Origin: Ignavibacteria bacterium
GTDB taxonomy: Bacteria; Bacteroidota; Ignavibacteria; Ignavibacteriales; Ignavibacteriaceae
Reading direction: 5' to 3'
DNA: 64,000 nucleotides
Assembly (NCBI GenBank): GCA_017302895.1
Contig: JAFLBV010000001.1
Location: 1,116,001 to 1,180,000 of the forward strand
Shown: piece by piece, positions 24,764-31,981 of the stretch
Layout: the number at the start of each line of letters is the position of its first letter
How positions within the stretch are numbered: the stretch's first letter is position 1
Position numbers and translations under genes: made by a program
Notes under the pieces: generated by a model
Told to the model about the DNA's origin: nothing
Database searches by the model: none
The model's input: the letters and a program-made list of their open reading frames with translations, nothing else

Positions 24764-26306
24764 AAATGCTGCCGGAAGGCTCGTTCCAACCGAAGTCAAC
24801 GGACAAAAAAGAATCCCTTATAAAGGAATCGGACAGCACAAACCTGATGGTTTCAAAGCAAAACCACCGATCAGAACTTGTGCTGACTATCCTGCCGATG
24901 GCAACAAACTTTTACCGAATCTTCGTATCGCTCTCGAGAAAGCGGGATTAAGGGACGGGATGACAATTTCAACCCACCATCACCTCAGAAACGGTGATGT
25001 GGTTACGAATCTTCTTTTTGATACCATCAAGGAGATGGGTATAAAAAACATTCGCTGGTTCCCCAGTGCCTCGTTCCCGTGTCATGATCATCTTATTCCA
25101 TACCTTGAAGACGGCACCATCAGCCACATCGAAGGAAGCATGAACGGTCCTTTGGGCAGATTCACTTCTTATGGAAAAATGAACGGTGTCGGTGTTCTTC
25201 GCTCACACGGTGGAAGATACCAGGCTGTTCAGGACGGTGAAGTGCATATCGATATTGCAGTAATTGCATCACCAACTGCAGATCCCTTTGGAAATGCGAA
25301 CGGTGTTACGGGGAGGGCAGCATGCGGTTTGCTCGGTTTTGCCCTTGCTGATTCGGAATATGCCGACAGAGTTATCGTGGTTACTGATAATCTTGTGCCG
25401 TTTCCTTGTATCCCATGGCAGATTCAGGGAAATAATGTCGATTTTGTCGTAGAAGTGGAGTCACTTGGCGATGCTTCAAAAATTGTTTCGGGAACCACGG
25501 AAATTACAAAATCACCCGACAGACTCCTCATTGCTGAGTATGTCGCTAAATTCATCGAGCTTTCAGGAATAATGAAAGACGGATTTTCGTTCCAGGCAGG
25601 TGCCGGCGGTACTGCCCTTGCTTTCGCCATGTTCCTGAAAGAACGGATGAAAGAGACCGGGATAAAAGCCCGGTTTATTAGGGGCGGAAGTACAAAATAT
25701 CTTGTACAGATGCTTGAGGAAGGACTCGTGGATTATATCCTCGATGGACAGACTTTCGATCTTGAGGGTGTGCGTTCGATGAGAGAAAATCCGGGTCATG
25801 TGAACACTTCACCATTTACCAGTTACAACTATCACGGGAAGGGTAATTTCGCCTCGATCCTCGATGCCGTTGTTCTTGGTGCTACGGAAGTGGATGTGAA
25901 TTTTAATGCAAATGTGGTATCTCATTCAGATGGTTTGCTGTTGCATGGAATTGGTGGCTGGCAGAATTGTCTCTTTTCGAAATGTTCCATTTTGGCAATT
26001 CCTTCTTTCAGAGACAGAATACCGGTGATTTTGGATGAGGTTACAACCATATGTGCTCCCGGAGAGCTTGTCGATGTGATCGTGACAGAACGCGGAATAG
26101 CGATAAATCCAAGACGGGAAGACCTCCTCAAAGCTGTTGAGGGAAAAGGTCTGCCGATCAGGAAAATCGAAGATATCCGTGATGAGGTTTATCAGATTGT
26201 TGGTGGACCACCCCAGAAGCCCGTCCTCGATAAAGACAAGGTAGTCGCTATCGTCAACTGGGTGGATGGGACAGTGCTCGATTCTGTTTACAAGGTGGTC
26301 GGTTGA
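24750..26306 (+). CDS. citF: citrate lyase alpha subunit (citrate CoA/ACP-transferase)
   Basis: The 518-residue protein matches CitF: 'MEMIKNAAGRLVPTEV' at the start, 'STHHHLRNGDVVTNL', 'GPLGRFTSYGKMNGVGVLRS' in the CoA-transferase fold, 'SPTADPFGNANGVTG' and the second-half 'FQAGAGGTALAFA'. 'VDVNFNANVVSHSDGLLLHG' and 'TERGIAINPRRED' are typical C-terminal motifs. The alpha subunit exchanges acetyl on the carrier for citrate. The start overlaps the CitD-CitE gene and offers two ATGs (24750, 24756). It closes the + strand metabolic island; repeats begin within 25 bases of its stop. Confidence 0.93.
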   Translation: MEMIKNAAGRLVPTEVNGQKRIPYKGIGQHKPDGFKAKPPIRTCADYPADGNKLLPNLRIALEKAGLRDGMTISTHHHLRNGDVVTNLLFDTIKEMGIKNIRWFPSASFPCHDHLIPYLEDGTISHIEGSMNGPLGRFTSYGKMNGVGVLRSHGGRYQAVQDGEVHIDIAVIASPTADPFGNANGVTGRAACGLLGFALADSEYADRVIVVTDNLVPFPCIPWQIQGNNVDFVVEVESLGDASKIVSGTTEITKSPDRLLIAEYVAKFIELSGIMKDGFSFQAGAGGTALAFAMFLKERMKETGIKARFIRGGSTKYLVQMLEEGLVDYILDGQTFDLEGVRSMRENPGHVNTSPFTSYNYHGKGNFASILDAVVLGATEVDVNFNANVVSHSDGLLLHGIGGWQNCLFSKCSILAIPSFRDRIPVILDEVTTICAPGELVDVIVTERGIAINPRREDLLKAVEGKGLPIRKIEDIRDEVYQIVGGPPQKPVLDKDKVVAIVNWVDGTVLDSVYKVVG

Positions 26307-26841
26307 TAGAAGGATTCTAGGACGCAGATACACGCAGATTAGACTGATTTCCGCAGAGGGATTTTAGGACGCAGATGCACGCAGATTAGACGAGCCGAAG
26401 GCATCCCTTTGGGAGATTTCCGCTCAATTTGTAATTGGAACACGGATTAGACGGATTTCCGCAGAAGATTTTTGGGACGCAGATACACGCAGATTAGACG
26501 AGCCGAAGGCAACCCTTTGGGAGATTTCCGCTCAATTTGTAATTGGAACACGGATTAGACGGATTTTACGGATTCGCACCGATGAAGCCCTTTGGGCGAC
26601 ACATGGGTAGAAATCTTGCCGACCAAATTCAAGAGGGCCCTCTGGGCGACATATGGGTAGAAATCGTGGCGACCAAATTCAAGAGAGCCCTTGTGGCGAC
26701 ATATGGGTAGAATCTCTTAGCCAATCACAACACAGAGCACCGGACTTTTGCCCCCGGAAAAGGAGCGGCAATCGTCCTCGATTGCCCAGCCGACCAAACT
26801 TCTTCGTTCAGTAAGATAATGCGAAATCTTCTCGAATTCTT
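26307..26841. repeat. repeat block after citF
   Basis: No credible gene is seen. The block holds 'ggacgcagatacacgcag' words; a direct repeat of about 90 bases at 26367-26458 and 26475-26566 (period 108, containing 'gagccgaaggca' and 'tgtaattggaacacgg'); and a 50-base tandem repeat, three copies at about 26586-26712, of the 'gggcgacatatgggtagaa' family also seen at 2829-3610 and 57170-57240. An 'aaaaggagcggcaatcgtc' word lies at about 26758. The AbiE remnant begins just beyond. Confidence 0.85.
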
Positions 26842-26888
26842 GGTTCTTTTTTACGGTAAAAATCGAATATTCACCTTAAAAAAGAACC
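26842..26888. repeat. 47-bp inverted-repeat element, downstream copy
   Basis: GGTTCTTTTTTACGGT at the left end is answered by ACCTTAAAAAAGAACC at the right. An element of the same length with the same ends lies at 27778-27824, upstream of abiEi, and the two resemble each other best in inverted orientation. The pair brackets the AbiE locus. Confidence 0.8.
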
Positions 26889-26898
26889 AGTTTATTAT

Positions 26899-27182
26899 TT
26901 AATCCTCTTTCCATTCAAACTTTTCCGGGTTCCAAACAGCTCCATAATTATCTATGGTGAGACATGGTTTAAGAAATGCTTCATTTCATAAGTCAGGAAA
27001 AGTAGAGCCCCTTTCAATATAAAGCTGCCCGAATATTTGGATTTTGAAATTCTGTCGATGAACCTTTCCTGAAAGTACAATCTTAACAGGGAATTGTAAT
27101 CGATCTTTCTTTCCCTTGCAATTTCTAACAGTCTCGCTTTAAAAGAAGCTATTTTATTCTTGGGCTCAGTTTTTCTCGTCAT
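26899..27182 (-). pseudogene. remnant of AbiEii-type nucleotidyltransferase toxin gene (internal deletion)
   Basis: The 5' part encodes the start of an AbiEii-family toxin ('SFKARLLEIARERKIDYNSL', 'SGSFILKGALLFLTYEM'; about 67 residues), ending at a TAG at 26952. In another frame the DNA continues as a plausible toxin C-terminus, 'AFLKPCLTIDNYGAVWNPEKF' split here as AFLKPCLT and GAVWNPEKFEW, up to a TAA at 26899. The family normally has roughly 250-300 residues, so most of the nucleotidyltransferase domain has been lost by an internal deletion with frameshift. The ATG overlaps the antitoxin stop (ATGA), the normal AbiE arrangement. The toxin is therefore inactive. Confidence 0.8.
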
Positions 27183-27763
27183 ATTGTAAATGCTTTCATA
27201 TAGTCCTTGATTCTTTTAAGCGCACCGCATTTTTCAGCTACACGCCAGAGCAGTGCGATATCTCTGTTCTTGCTTGACATGTAATTTTTCAGAGATTCGA
27301 GAACAATATCATCTCCGATTTTCTGCTGATATCTAAAAAGGTCGGCGAGTGTCTTTTCAACGGAATAGATGAGAAACTCTCCACTTTTAGAGCTAATCTT
27401 CTCGATACCTGTTTGGTAAACAATATCACGAAAATAATATACCTTTACAGGAGGGTAAAAAATTTTATTCAGGCGGGCATTTTCAGGCAGAGCAATCGAG
27501 ATGCGAGTTGGATTGAAAGTGGTCAGTCCGTAATATTCAATTGCGGAAGTAAGGCAAACAACAGCTTTATTGTTAGACCTGTAAACATCCACAAATGAGG
27601 AGTTCTCGTCCCACGGGAAATCGATAAGTTTGTAAAGTCCCGGTTTTACCTTGTCGATAAGTCCGTCCTCAAGGGCTTTTTTAATCTCCCGAGGATGAAT
27701 TCCTCTTTCTTTCAGGTCCTTCATTCGAGCATAGCCGTTATTGAAAGCCAGATAATCTATCAC
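27179..27763 (-). CDS. AbiEi-family antitoxin / transcriptional regulator
   Basis: The 194-residue protein fits the type IV antitoxin AbiEi family. It has an N-terminal winged-helix domain ('GYARMKDLKERGIHPREIKK', residues 10-29, and a wing with 'VKPGLYKLID') and a C-terminal domain with 'VVCLTSAIEYYGLTTFNP' and 'YSVEKTLADLFRYQQKIG', typical of the effector region. In studied AbiE loci the antitoxin binds inverted repeats in its own promoter; such a repeat lies at 27778-27824. The GTG at 27763 follows a GAGG five bases upstream. The partner toxin gene is broken, so this is an orphan antitoxin. Confidence 0.85.
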   Translation of the reverse strand: MIDYLAFNNGYARMKDLKERGIHPREIKKALEDGLIDKVKPGLYKLIDFPWDENSSFVDVYRSNNKAVVCLTSAIEYYGLTTFNPTRISIALPENARLNKIFYPPVKVYYFRDIVYQTGIEKISSKSGEFLIYSVEKTLADLFRYQQKIGDDIVLESLKNYMSSKNRDIALLWRVAEKCGALKRIKDYMKAFTI

Positions 27764-27777
27764 AGTCGCCTCAATTT

Positions 27778-27824
27778 GGTTCTTTTATAAGGTAAATATA
27801 ACAAAATCCCCGTAAAAAAGAACC
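27778..27824. promoter_or_regulatory. 47-bp inverted repeat upstream of abiEi, probable autoregulatory operator
   Basis: GGTTCTTTTATAAGGT at the left is answered by CGTAAAAAAGAACC at the right, 15 bases upstream of the abiEi start. Position and symmetry fit the operator at which AbiEi represses its own operon. The matching element at 26842-26888 lies on the other side of the locus. Confidence 0.65.
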
Positions 27825-27858
27825 ATCTACATTTCAAATTTTCTCAAAATCCCTCACA

Positions 27859-27917
27859 CATCAAATAAAAAGACAAAATTCCTCATAATTTTGCTTTTTT
27901 CAAAATTTTATTTGATG
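27859..27917. repeat. nested perfect inverted repeat (MITE-like)
   Basis: CATCAAATAAAA (27859-27870) pairs perfectly with TTTTATTTGATG (27906-27917). Inside, CAAAATT pairs with AATTTTG around cctcat. The 59-base unit sits in otherwise featureless AT-rich DNA upstream of a TPR-like remnant. No transposase is adjacent. Confidence 0.7.
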
Positions 27918-27954
27918 CTATCTCTACATCAATCTAATCTTTTCGTAGGTTGGG

Positions 27955-28191
27955 ATGTGGCGGGTAAATGCATTGGTTTTAGTCTTTGCCAATTACGGGA
28001 TTGGCTGCAAGCGCGGAGCTGAAGAGCACATTAAGAATGGGATCGCCAAATGTGAGGATAAGGACCATAAAGGAGCAGTTGAGGAATTTACGAAGGCGAT
28101 TGAATTAAATTCTCAAACTACAGCACCGGACGAAAAAAAATCGCGGAAAAACATCGAGAAATACTGTCTTGAGCGAAGCTGCTTAATGTAA
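27955..28191 (+). pseudogene. possible TPR-protein fragment
   Basis: A 78-residue frame contains one recognisable tetratricopeptide-like repeat, 'GIAKCEDKDHKGAVEEF' then 'TKAIELNSQ' (residues 28-53). No second repeat, clean signal peptide or stable C-terminal domain follows. It is convergent with the esterase gene, three bases away. It may be a decayed piece of a larger TPR protein; a small real gene is the alternative. Confidence 0.35.
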
Positions 28192-28193
28192 AA

Positions 28194-29474
28194 TCATCTT
28201 CCAAAAAAATAGATCAGAATATCATCAGTTCGTTCGCGCCAGTTTGCCCACTGGTGGCCATCGTTGAAAATGGTGAATTTTTGTTCGATTTTTGCTTCTT
28301 TCAGTTTCTTATCGAGTAACCGGTTTGATTCAAGAAAAGACATGTTATCATATGTTCCATTCAGAAGGTCGAATTTTCCAACATCTAGCCAGAACTTCCA
28401 TTTACCCGTTTGATGTTGTGTACTGATAAATGAGTCGACGGTCTCGAAAAAGTATGGTGTCAGAGTTGATGACTGCCCTGCTGCTAGCAAAAATTTGTCG
28501 GGTCTTTTTAACGCAATCAGAAGCGAAATGTGCCCTCCTGCCGAGATTCCTGCAATTCCCCTTTTTTCAGGTGAAGTGGAGGTTTTGTATTTTTTATCGA
28601 TAAACGGCATCAAACTCTCACAGATGAAAGAGGTGTACTCGTCTGTTTTGTTCAGATAAAAATCCTGATCACCCTCTCTGAACTCGATGAAAACCGCGAT
28701 CACGGGAGCAATTTTCCCTTCAGAAATCAGATTATCGAGAATGTTTTTGTAAGAGCAATAATCAAGAGCTTTTATTCCGTCATTTATATAGAGAGAAGGG
28801 AGGTCTTTGAGAGTATCATATCCCGAAGGAATGTAAATTTTTATTGTTCGTTTGTCCGCTGCTGTTTTCCCCTCTCCGAATTTCAAGCTGTCCAGTCTGC
28901 CATGTTTCACATCAGGGCTGAAATTCCTGATCGTGTCAGGCTTGAAAAGAGGCATTGCACATTGGGAGTGGACGCTGAATCCACTGGGTGTAACAACCGG
29001 ATTCCGTGGATCGGTTACTTCAAAACCATCGACAAGAAAGAGATAGTCAACCCGTGCATCAGCAGGAAGAGAGTAAATTTTATAGAAGAGAGTGGAATCT
29101 CCACATTTTATTGGTTTGAGATTAACCTGTGTGCTCCAAGCGAGTTGAATGTCACCTTTGATCATTACTGTATCGGCTTTTCCATACCAGTAGAAACAGG
29201 CGAGAGTAGTGTCCTCAATCACCGGAGATTGTGGATTTGCAGCCAGAAAATCTCTCACGGCTTCCCCCCGTTTTTCTTCGGGAGTATTTTCCAGTTTTTT
29301 CATTAAGGACAAAAAAGAGCTTTTTTCGAGCTGCTCTATCGTCGGGTCAACAGCCACCTGTAAAGAATGTGGTCCAACTTTTTCAGAACAACCCGGCTGT
29401 AGCAAAACAGATATTAAGCAGATCAAAAAACAGGTGTAATATTTCTTTAAAGCGAAGTTTCTCATGAAGATCAT
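28194..29474 (-). CDS. lipoprotein esterase, enterochelin-esterase-like
   Basis: The 426-residue protein has a lipoprotein signal peptide with lipobox 'LLQPGC' (Cys about residue 29). An N-terminal E-set/CBM48-like beta domain (about 75-175, 'TLACFYWYGKADTVMIKGD') precedes an alpha/beta-hydrolase of the esterase D/Fes type. That domain shows 'IYIPSGYDTLKDLPSLYIND', nucleophile motif GISAGG, an acid region 'DVGKFDLLNGTYDN' and the catalytic His in 'FNDGHQWANWRE'. Such enzymes cleave siderophore or carbohydrate esters at the cell surface; the substrate is unknown here. The start may be the first ATG or the one three codons later. Confidence 0.83.
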   Translation of the reverse strand: MIFMRNFALKKYYTCFLICLISVLLQPGCSEKVGPHSLQVAVDPTIEQLEKSSFLSLMKKLENTPEEKRGEAVRDFLAANPQSPVIEDTTLACFYWYGKADTVMIKGDIQLAWSTQVNLKPIKCGDSTLFYKIYSLPADARVDYLFLVDGFEVTDPRNPVVTPSGFSVHSQCAMPLFKPDTIRNFSPDVKHGRLDSLKFGEGKTAADKRTIKIYIPSGYDTLKDLPSLYINDGIKALDYCSYKNILDNLISEGKIAPVIAVFIEFREGDQDFYLNKTDEYTSFICESLMPFIDKKYKTSTSPEKRGIAGISAGGHISLLIALKRPDKFLLAAGQSSTLTPYFFETVDSFISTQHQTGKWKFWLDVGKFDLLNGTYDNMSFLESNRLLDKKLKEAKIEQKFTIFNDGHQWANWRERTDDILIYFFGR

Positions 29475-29530
29475 TGCCGAAAATTAAGAATTATCCGGTT
29501 ATTCGACCGACTTGTTGAAATTAGAGCCGG

Positions 29531-30091
29531 TTATTTTCTCCTGCTGTAGCTCGTTTCCCAGAATAACATCTCCTTGCCGTCTTTGTCGATGTGCATCTGA
29601 ATAGTGAAGTGGTCAATATCACTGCTCTTCAGTACAGATCTGAATTTCACATCCTTTTTTATGAGGGGATCGACGAAAGTGCCAAACATCTCCAGATAAG
29701 GTTTGGTAAAATCCATTTTACCCGATGAACAAGTGAAGCCGGTCCCCATATTGTCGATCCAGAAACCAAGAAATTCCTGTTTTGCATTATCGAAACCTAA
29801 AAGCTGGATAGCATTAAACGGCATTCCCCAGGCAGTTCCATCGTGGGTCATCTGAAAATATCTGCCGCCGAGGATCATTTCGCCTTTTGAAGTACCTTTA
29901 TCAACCGTGGGTTGAGCTGCGGGATCACCCCAGGTTTTCAGGGTGTAATCCCAGTTCCCGACACTTTCAGCTAGGTGTTTGTGCATCGGACCGGGTGTCA
30001 GGTAATCCATGTATGCTTTCATTTCCGCATCGGTTTGAGCGAAAGAAATGAAGGAGAGTACGACGGTAAGAAAAAGAATCGTTTTTTTCAT
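29531..30091 (-). CDS. secreted DUF1579-family protein
   Basis: The 186-residue protein has a signal peptide ('MKKTILFLTVVLSFISFAQ') and one domain matching the DUF1579 pattern: 'HKHLAESVGNWDYTLKTWGD', 'GRYFQMTHDGTAWGMPF' and 'NAIQLLGFDNAKQEFLGFW', a lipocalin-like beta barrel. Its function is not established. It stands alone between the esterase and the metallophosphoesterase pair, with its own 5' gap of about 190 bases, so it probably has its own promoter. Confidence 0.8.
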   Translation of the reverse strand: MKKTILFLTVVLSFISFAQTDAEMKAYMDYLTPGPMHKHLAESVGNWDYTLKTWGDPAAQPTVDKGTSKGEMILGGRYFQMTHDGTAWGMPFNAIQLLGFDNAKQEFLGFWIDNMGTGFTCSSGKMDFTKPYLEMFGTFVDPLIKKDVKFRSVLKSSDIDHFTIQMHIDKDGKEMLFWETSYSRRK

Positions 30092-30239
30092 TGTAAAATC
30101 CGGATTTGATGATGATAGATGTAATTGTCAGTTTCTTTTTGAGGCATCACTCGAGTGAAGCTGTTCAAAAGAATTACAAAAAACAAAAGAAACGGATGGA
30201 TAAAATTAAGATTTTTTGAGATTATAAACATAAAATTTC

Positions 30240-30265
30240 GGGCAGACACTTTTCAGTATCTGCCC
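30240..30265 (-). terminator. hairpin downstream of the first metallophosphoesterase
   Basis: GGGCAGA (30240-30246) pairs with TCTGCCC (30259-30265). On the minus strand it is followed by GAAATTTTATG, so it could end the two-gene metallophosphoesterase transcript. Confidence 0.6.
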
Positions 30266-30280
30266 TAAAGGTAAAATGGA

Positions 30281-31954
30281 TTAGTGAGTGATTGCCTGAG
30301 CTGTTCCCCATTGGGTTACGGATCCGTTGCCGGTGTACTGGTAGAGATTCACGAAAGTAAGGGGTGAATCGTTGCCGCCTTCGGTAACAACCACGAATGT
30401 ACTGTTTGGATAGTTGAGGGAGTGGTCGATCCATGTGCCGGAATTGGCATAAATCGTTTTTTGTCCTTTGAGGTTCTCAAAAGGCACAACCTTTGCTTTA
30501 TGTGTATGTCCAAAAATAACGATTCTTTTGGAGGGGTCTGCATCAAAATATTGAAGTTTTGCCTGAAAATCGGTAAGATCGTCATCGTTTGCACCGAGAA
30601 TTGCATCTGCAGCGGAATTTTTAACTTTCACACCATTCATTTCCTGCCGTTTTTCCCATGAAGTAACGAGTCCGTCATAAACATTAACGGAGAATTTACC
30701 CGTTTTTGCGTTGTACTGAGGGATTACATCACTCATTGCATAAGTGTCATTCATGCCATCGATATTGGTGACGATTACTTTTTCAGTGAATTTTTCCTTG
30801 ACAGGGAGCGTTTCAAGAATCCCTTTCCAGGTCATATAATAGTAATTCAGAAGCAACTGTTCGGGATCATTTTTATCGACATTGTAGAGCGGAAACGAGT
30901 TCTCTGTTTTCGGTTTTCCCTCTACAATCGAGGAAGTTGCGATACGGGTAAAGAAGTATCCCGGAGGCATTATCGATGTGGTGTTCTTTGTGGTTTTTCT
31001 GATTGAAATTTGATCAGGGGCGCAGAAGAAGTTATACTTGTGTCCATGCTCAATCACAATTGAGTTCTTGTCTCCAGTAACATACTCTCCAAGGCCCTGA
31101 ACTGATCCACGGGCTTGATTGATACCCGGGAAAACCCTGGCGATATCTGAATCTTTCACAGTGAGATCATGGTTACCGGGTGCATAGGTAACTTTAATTT
31201 TTCCTTCTTTTATGATTGCAACAATAGCATCAACAAAAGGTTTGTTGTTGGCAGCAATTGCATCCACAAAGGCAGCTTCATCTGCGGGAGTTTTGTAGTT
31301 CATCGGTATGAACCATTGATCCATAAGATCACCACCGATCACCAGCTCCTTCACATCGGGAGAATTTCCAACTTTTGTTACAAGATCAACGAGGTTAGGG
31401 AAGTTTTTGTTTATCTCGGCGAATTTGCTGTCCATTCCGAGGTGAATGTCGCTGATCACGACAATTTTATTTCTCTTCACTTCCTTCTTTGATCCGGAGA
31501 AGGCAGGTTCAACATTGGTTGCGAAATAGAGTGAGGAGCCTCCACCCATAGTCGCTCCCGATTTTGATTTCAGATTCCCGCTTACTTCAATTTTATACTC
31601 CACACCATCGGCAAATTTTTGTACCGGTTTAGTATTTATAGCCAATATTGCCGGATTGTAGTAATCTGTCCGAAGATAACAGGGCACTTCTGATGCTATC
31701 CCTTTTGCGTCTATCCGGAAAAGTTTTACACCTCCCTGAAGTGTAGCCTTGTCAAGTGCTTCGCTGAAGGTAAGTTGCACAACTTCCACCGAATTGTTGA
31801 CAGGCGGATTGGCAATGTTTTCCGACACTTCCACATTGGATTTCACTATAGTCAGTGCCTTGACCGGCTCACCGGGCAGATTATTTGAGAAAGTTGTCGT
31901 CAGCATTGCAGAAAGAACAACAAGTGCTGCCAGATATTTAATTCGATTTTTCAT
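30281..31954 (-). CDS. secreted metallophosphoesterase with N-terminal Ig-like domain (paralogue 1)
   Basis: The 557-residue protein has a signal peptide (1-24), a Big_5-type Ig-like domain (about 40-150; 'VVQLTFSEALDKATLQGGVK') and a calcineurin-like phosphoesterase domain (about 165-500). Metal-site motifs are 'VVISDIHLGMD', 'VIGGDLMDQW', 'YAPGNHDL', 'IVIEHGHKYN' and 'IVIFGHTHKA'. It lacks a T9SS sorting domain. The next gene upstream (31982-33670) is a clear paralogue in the same orientation 27 bases away, so they form an operon. Substrates could be phosphoesters of lipids or nucleotides; none is evident. Confidence 0.87.
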   Translation of the reverse strand: MKNRIKYLAALVVLSAMLTTTFSNNLPGEPVKALTIVKSNVEVSENIANPPVNNSVEVVQLTFSEALDKATLQGGVKLFRIDAKGIASEVPCYLRTDYYNPAILAINTKPVQKFADGVEYKIEVSGNLKSKSGATMGGGSSLYFATNVEPAFSGSKKEVKRNKIVVISDIHLGMDSKFAEINKNFPNLVDLVTKVGNSPDVKELVIGGDLMDQWFIPMNYKTPADEAAFVDAIAANNKPFVDAIVAIIKEGKIKVTYAPGNHDLTVKDSDIARVFPGINQARGSVQGLGEYVTGDKNSIVIEHGHKYNFFCAPDQISIRKTTKNTTSIMPPGYFFTRIATSSIVEGKPKTENSFPLYNVDKNDPEQLLLNYYYMTWKGILETLPVKEKFTEKVIVTNIDGMNDTYAMSDVIPQYNAKTGKFSVNVYDGLVTSWEKRQEMNGVKVKNSAADAILGANDDDLTDFQAKLQYFDADPSKRIVIFGHTHKAKVVPFENLKGQKTIYANSGTWIDHSLNYPNSTFVVVTEGGNDSPLTFVNLYQYTGNGSVTQWGTAQAITH

Positions 31955-31981
31955 GATCGGTCTCCGAAAGTTATTTCATAT

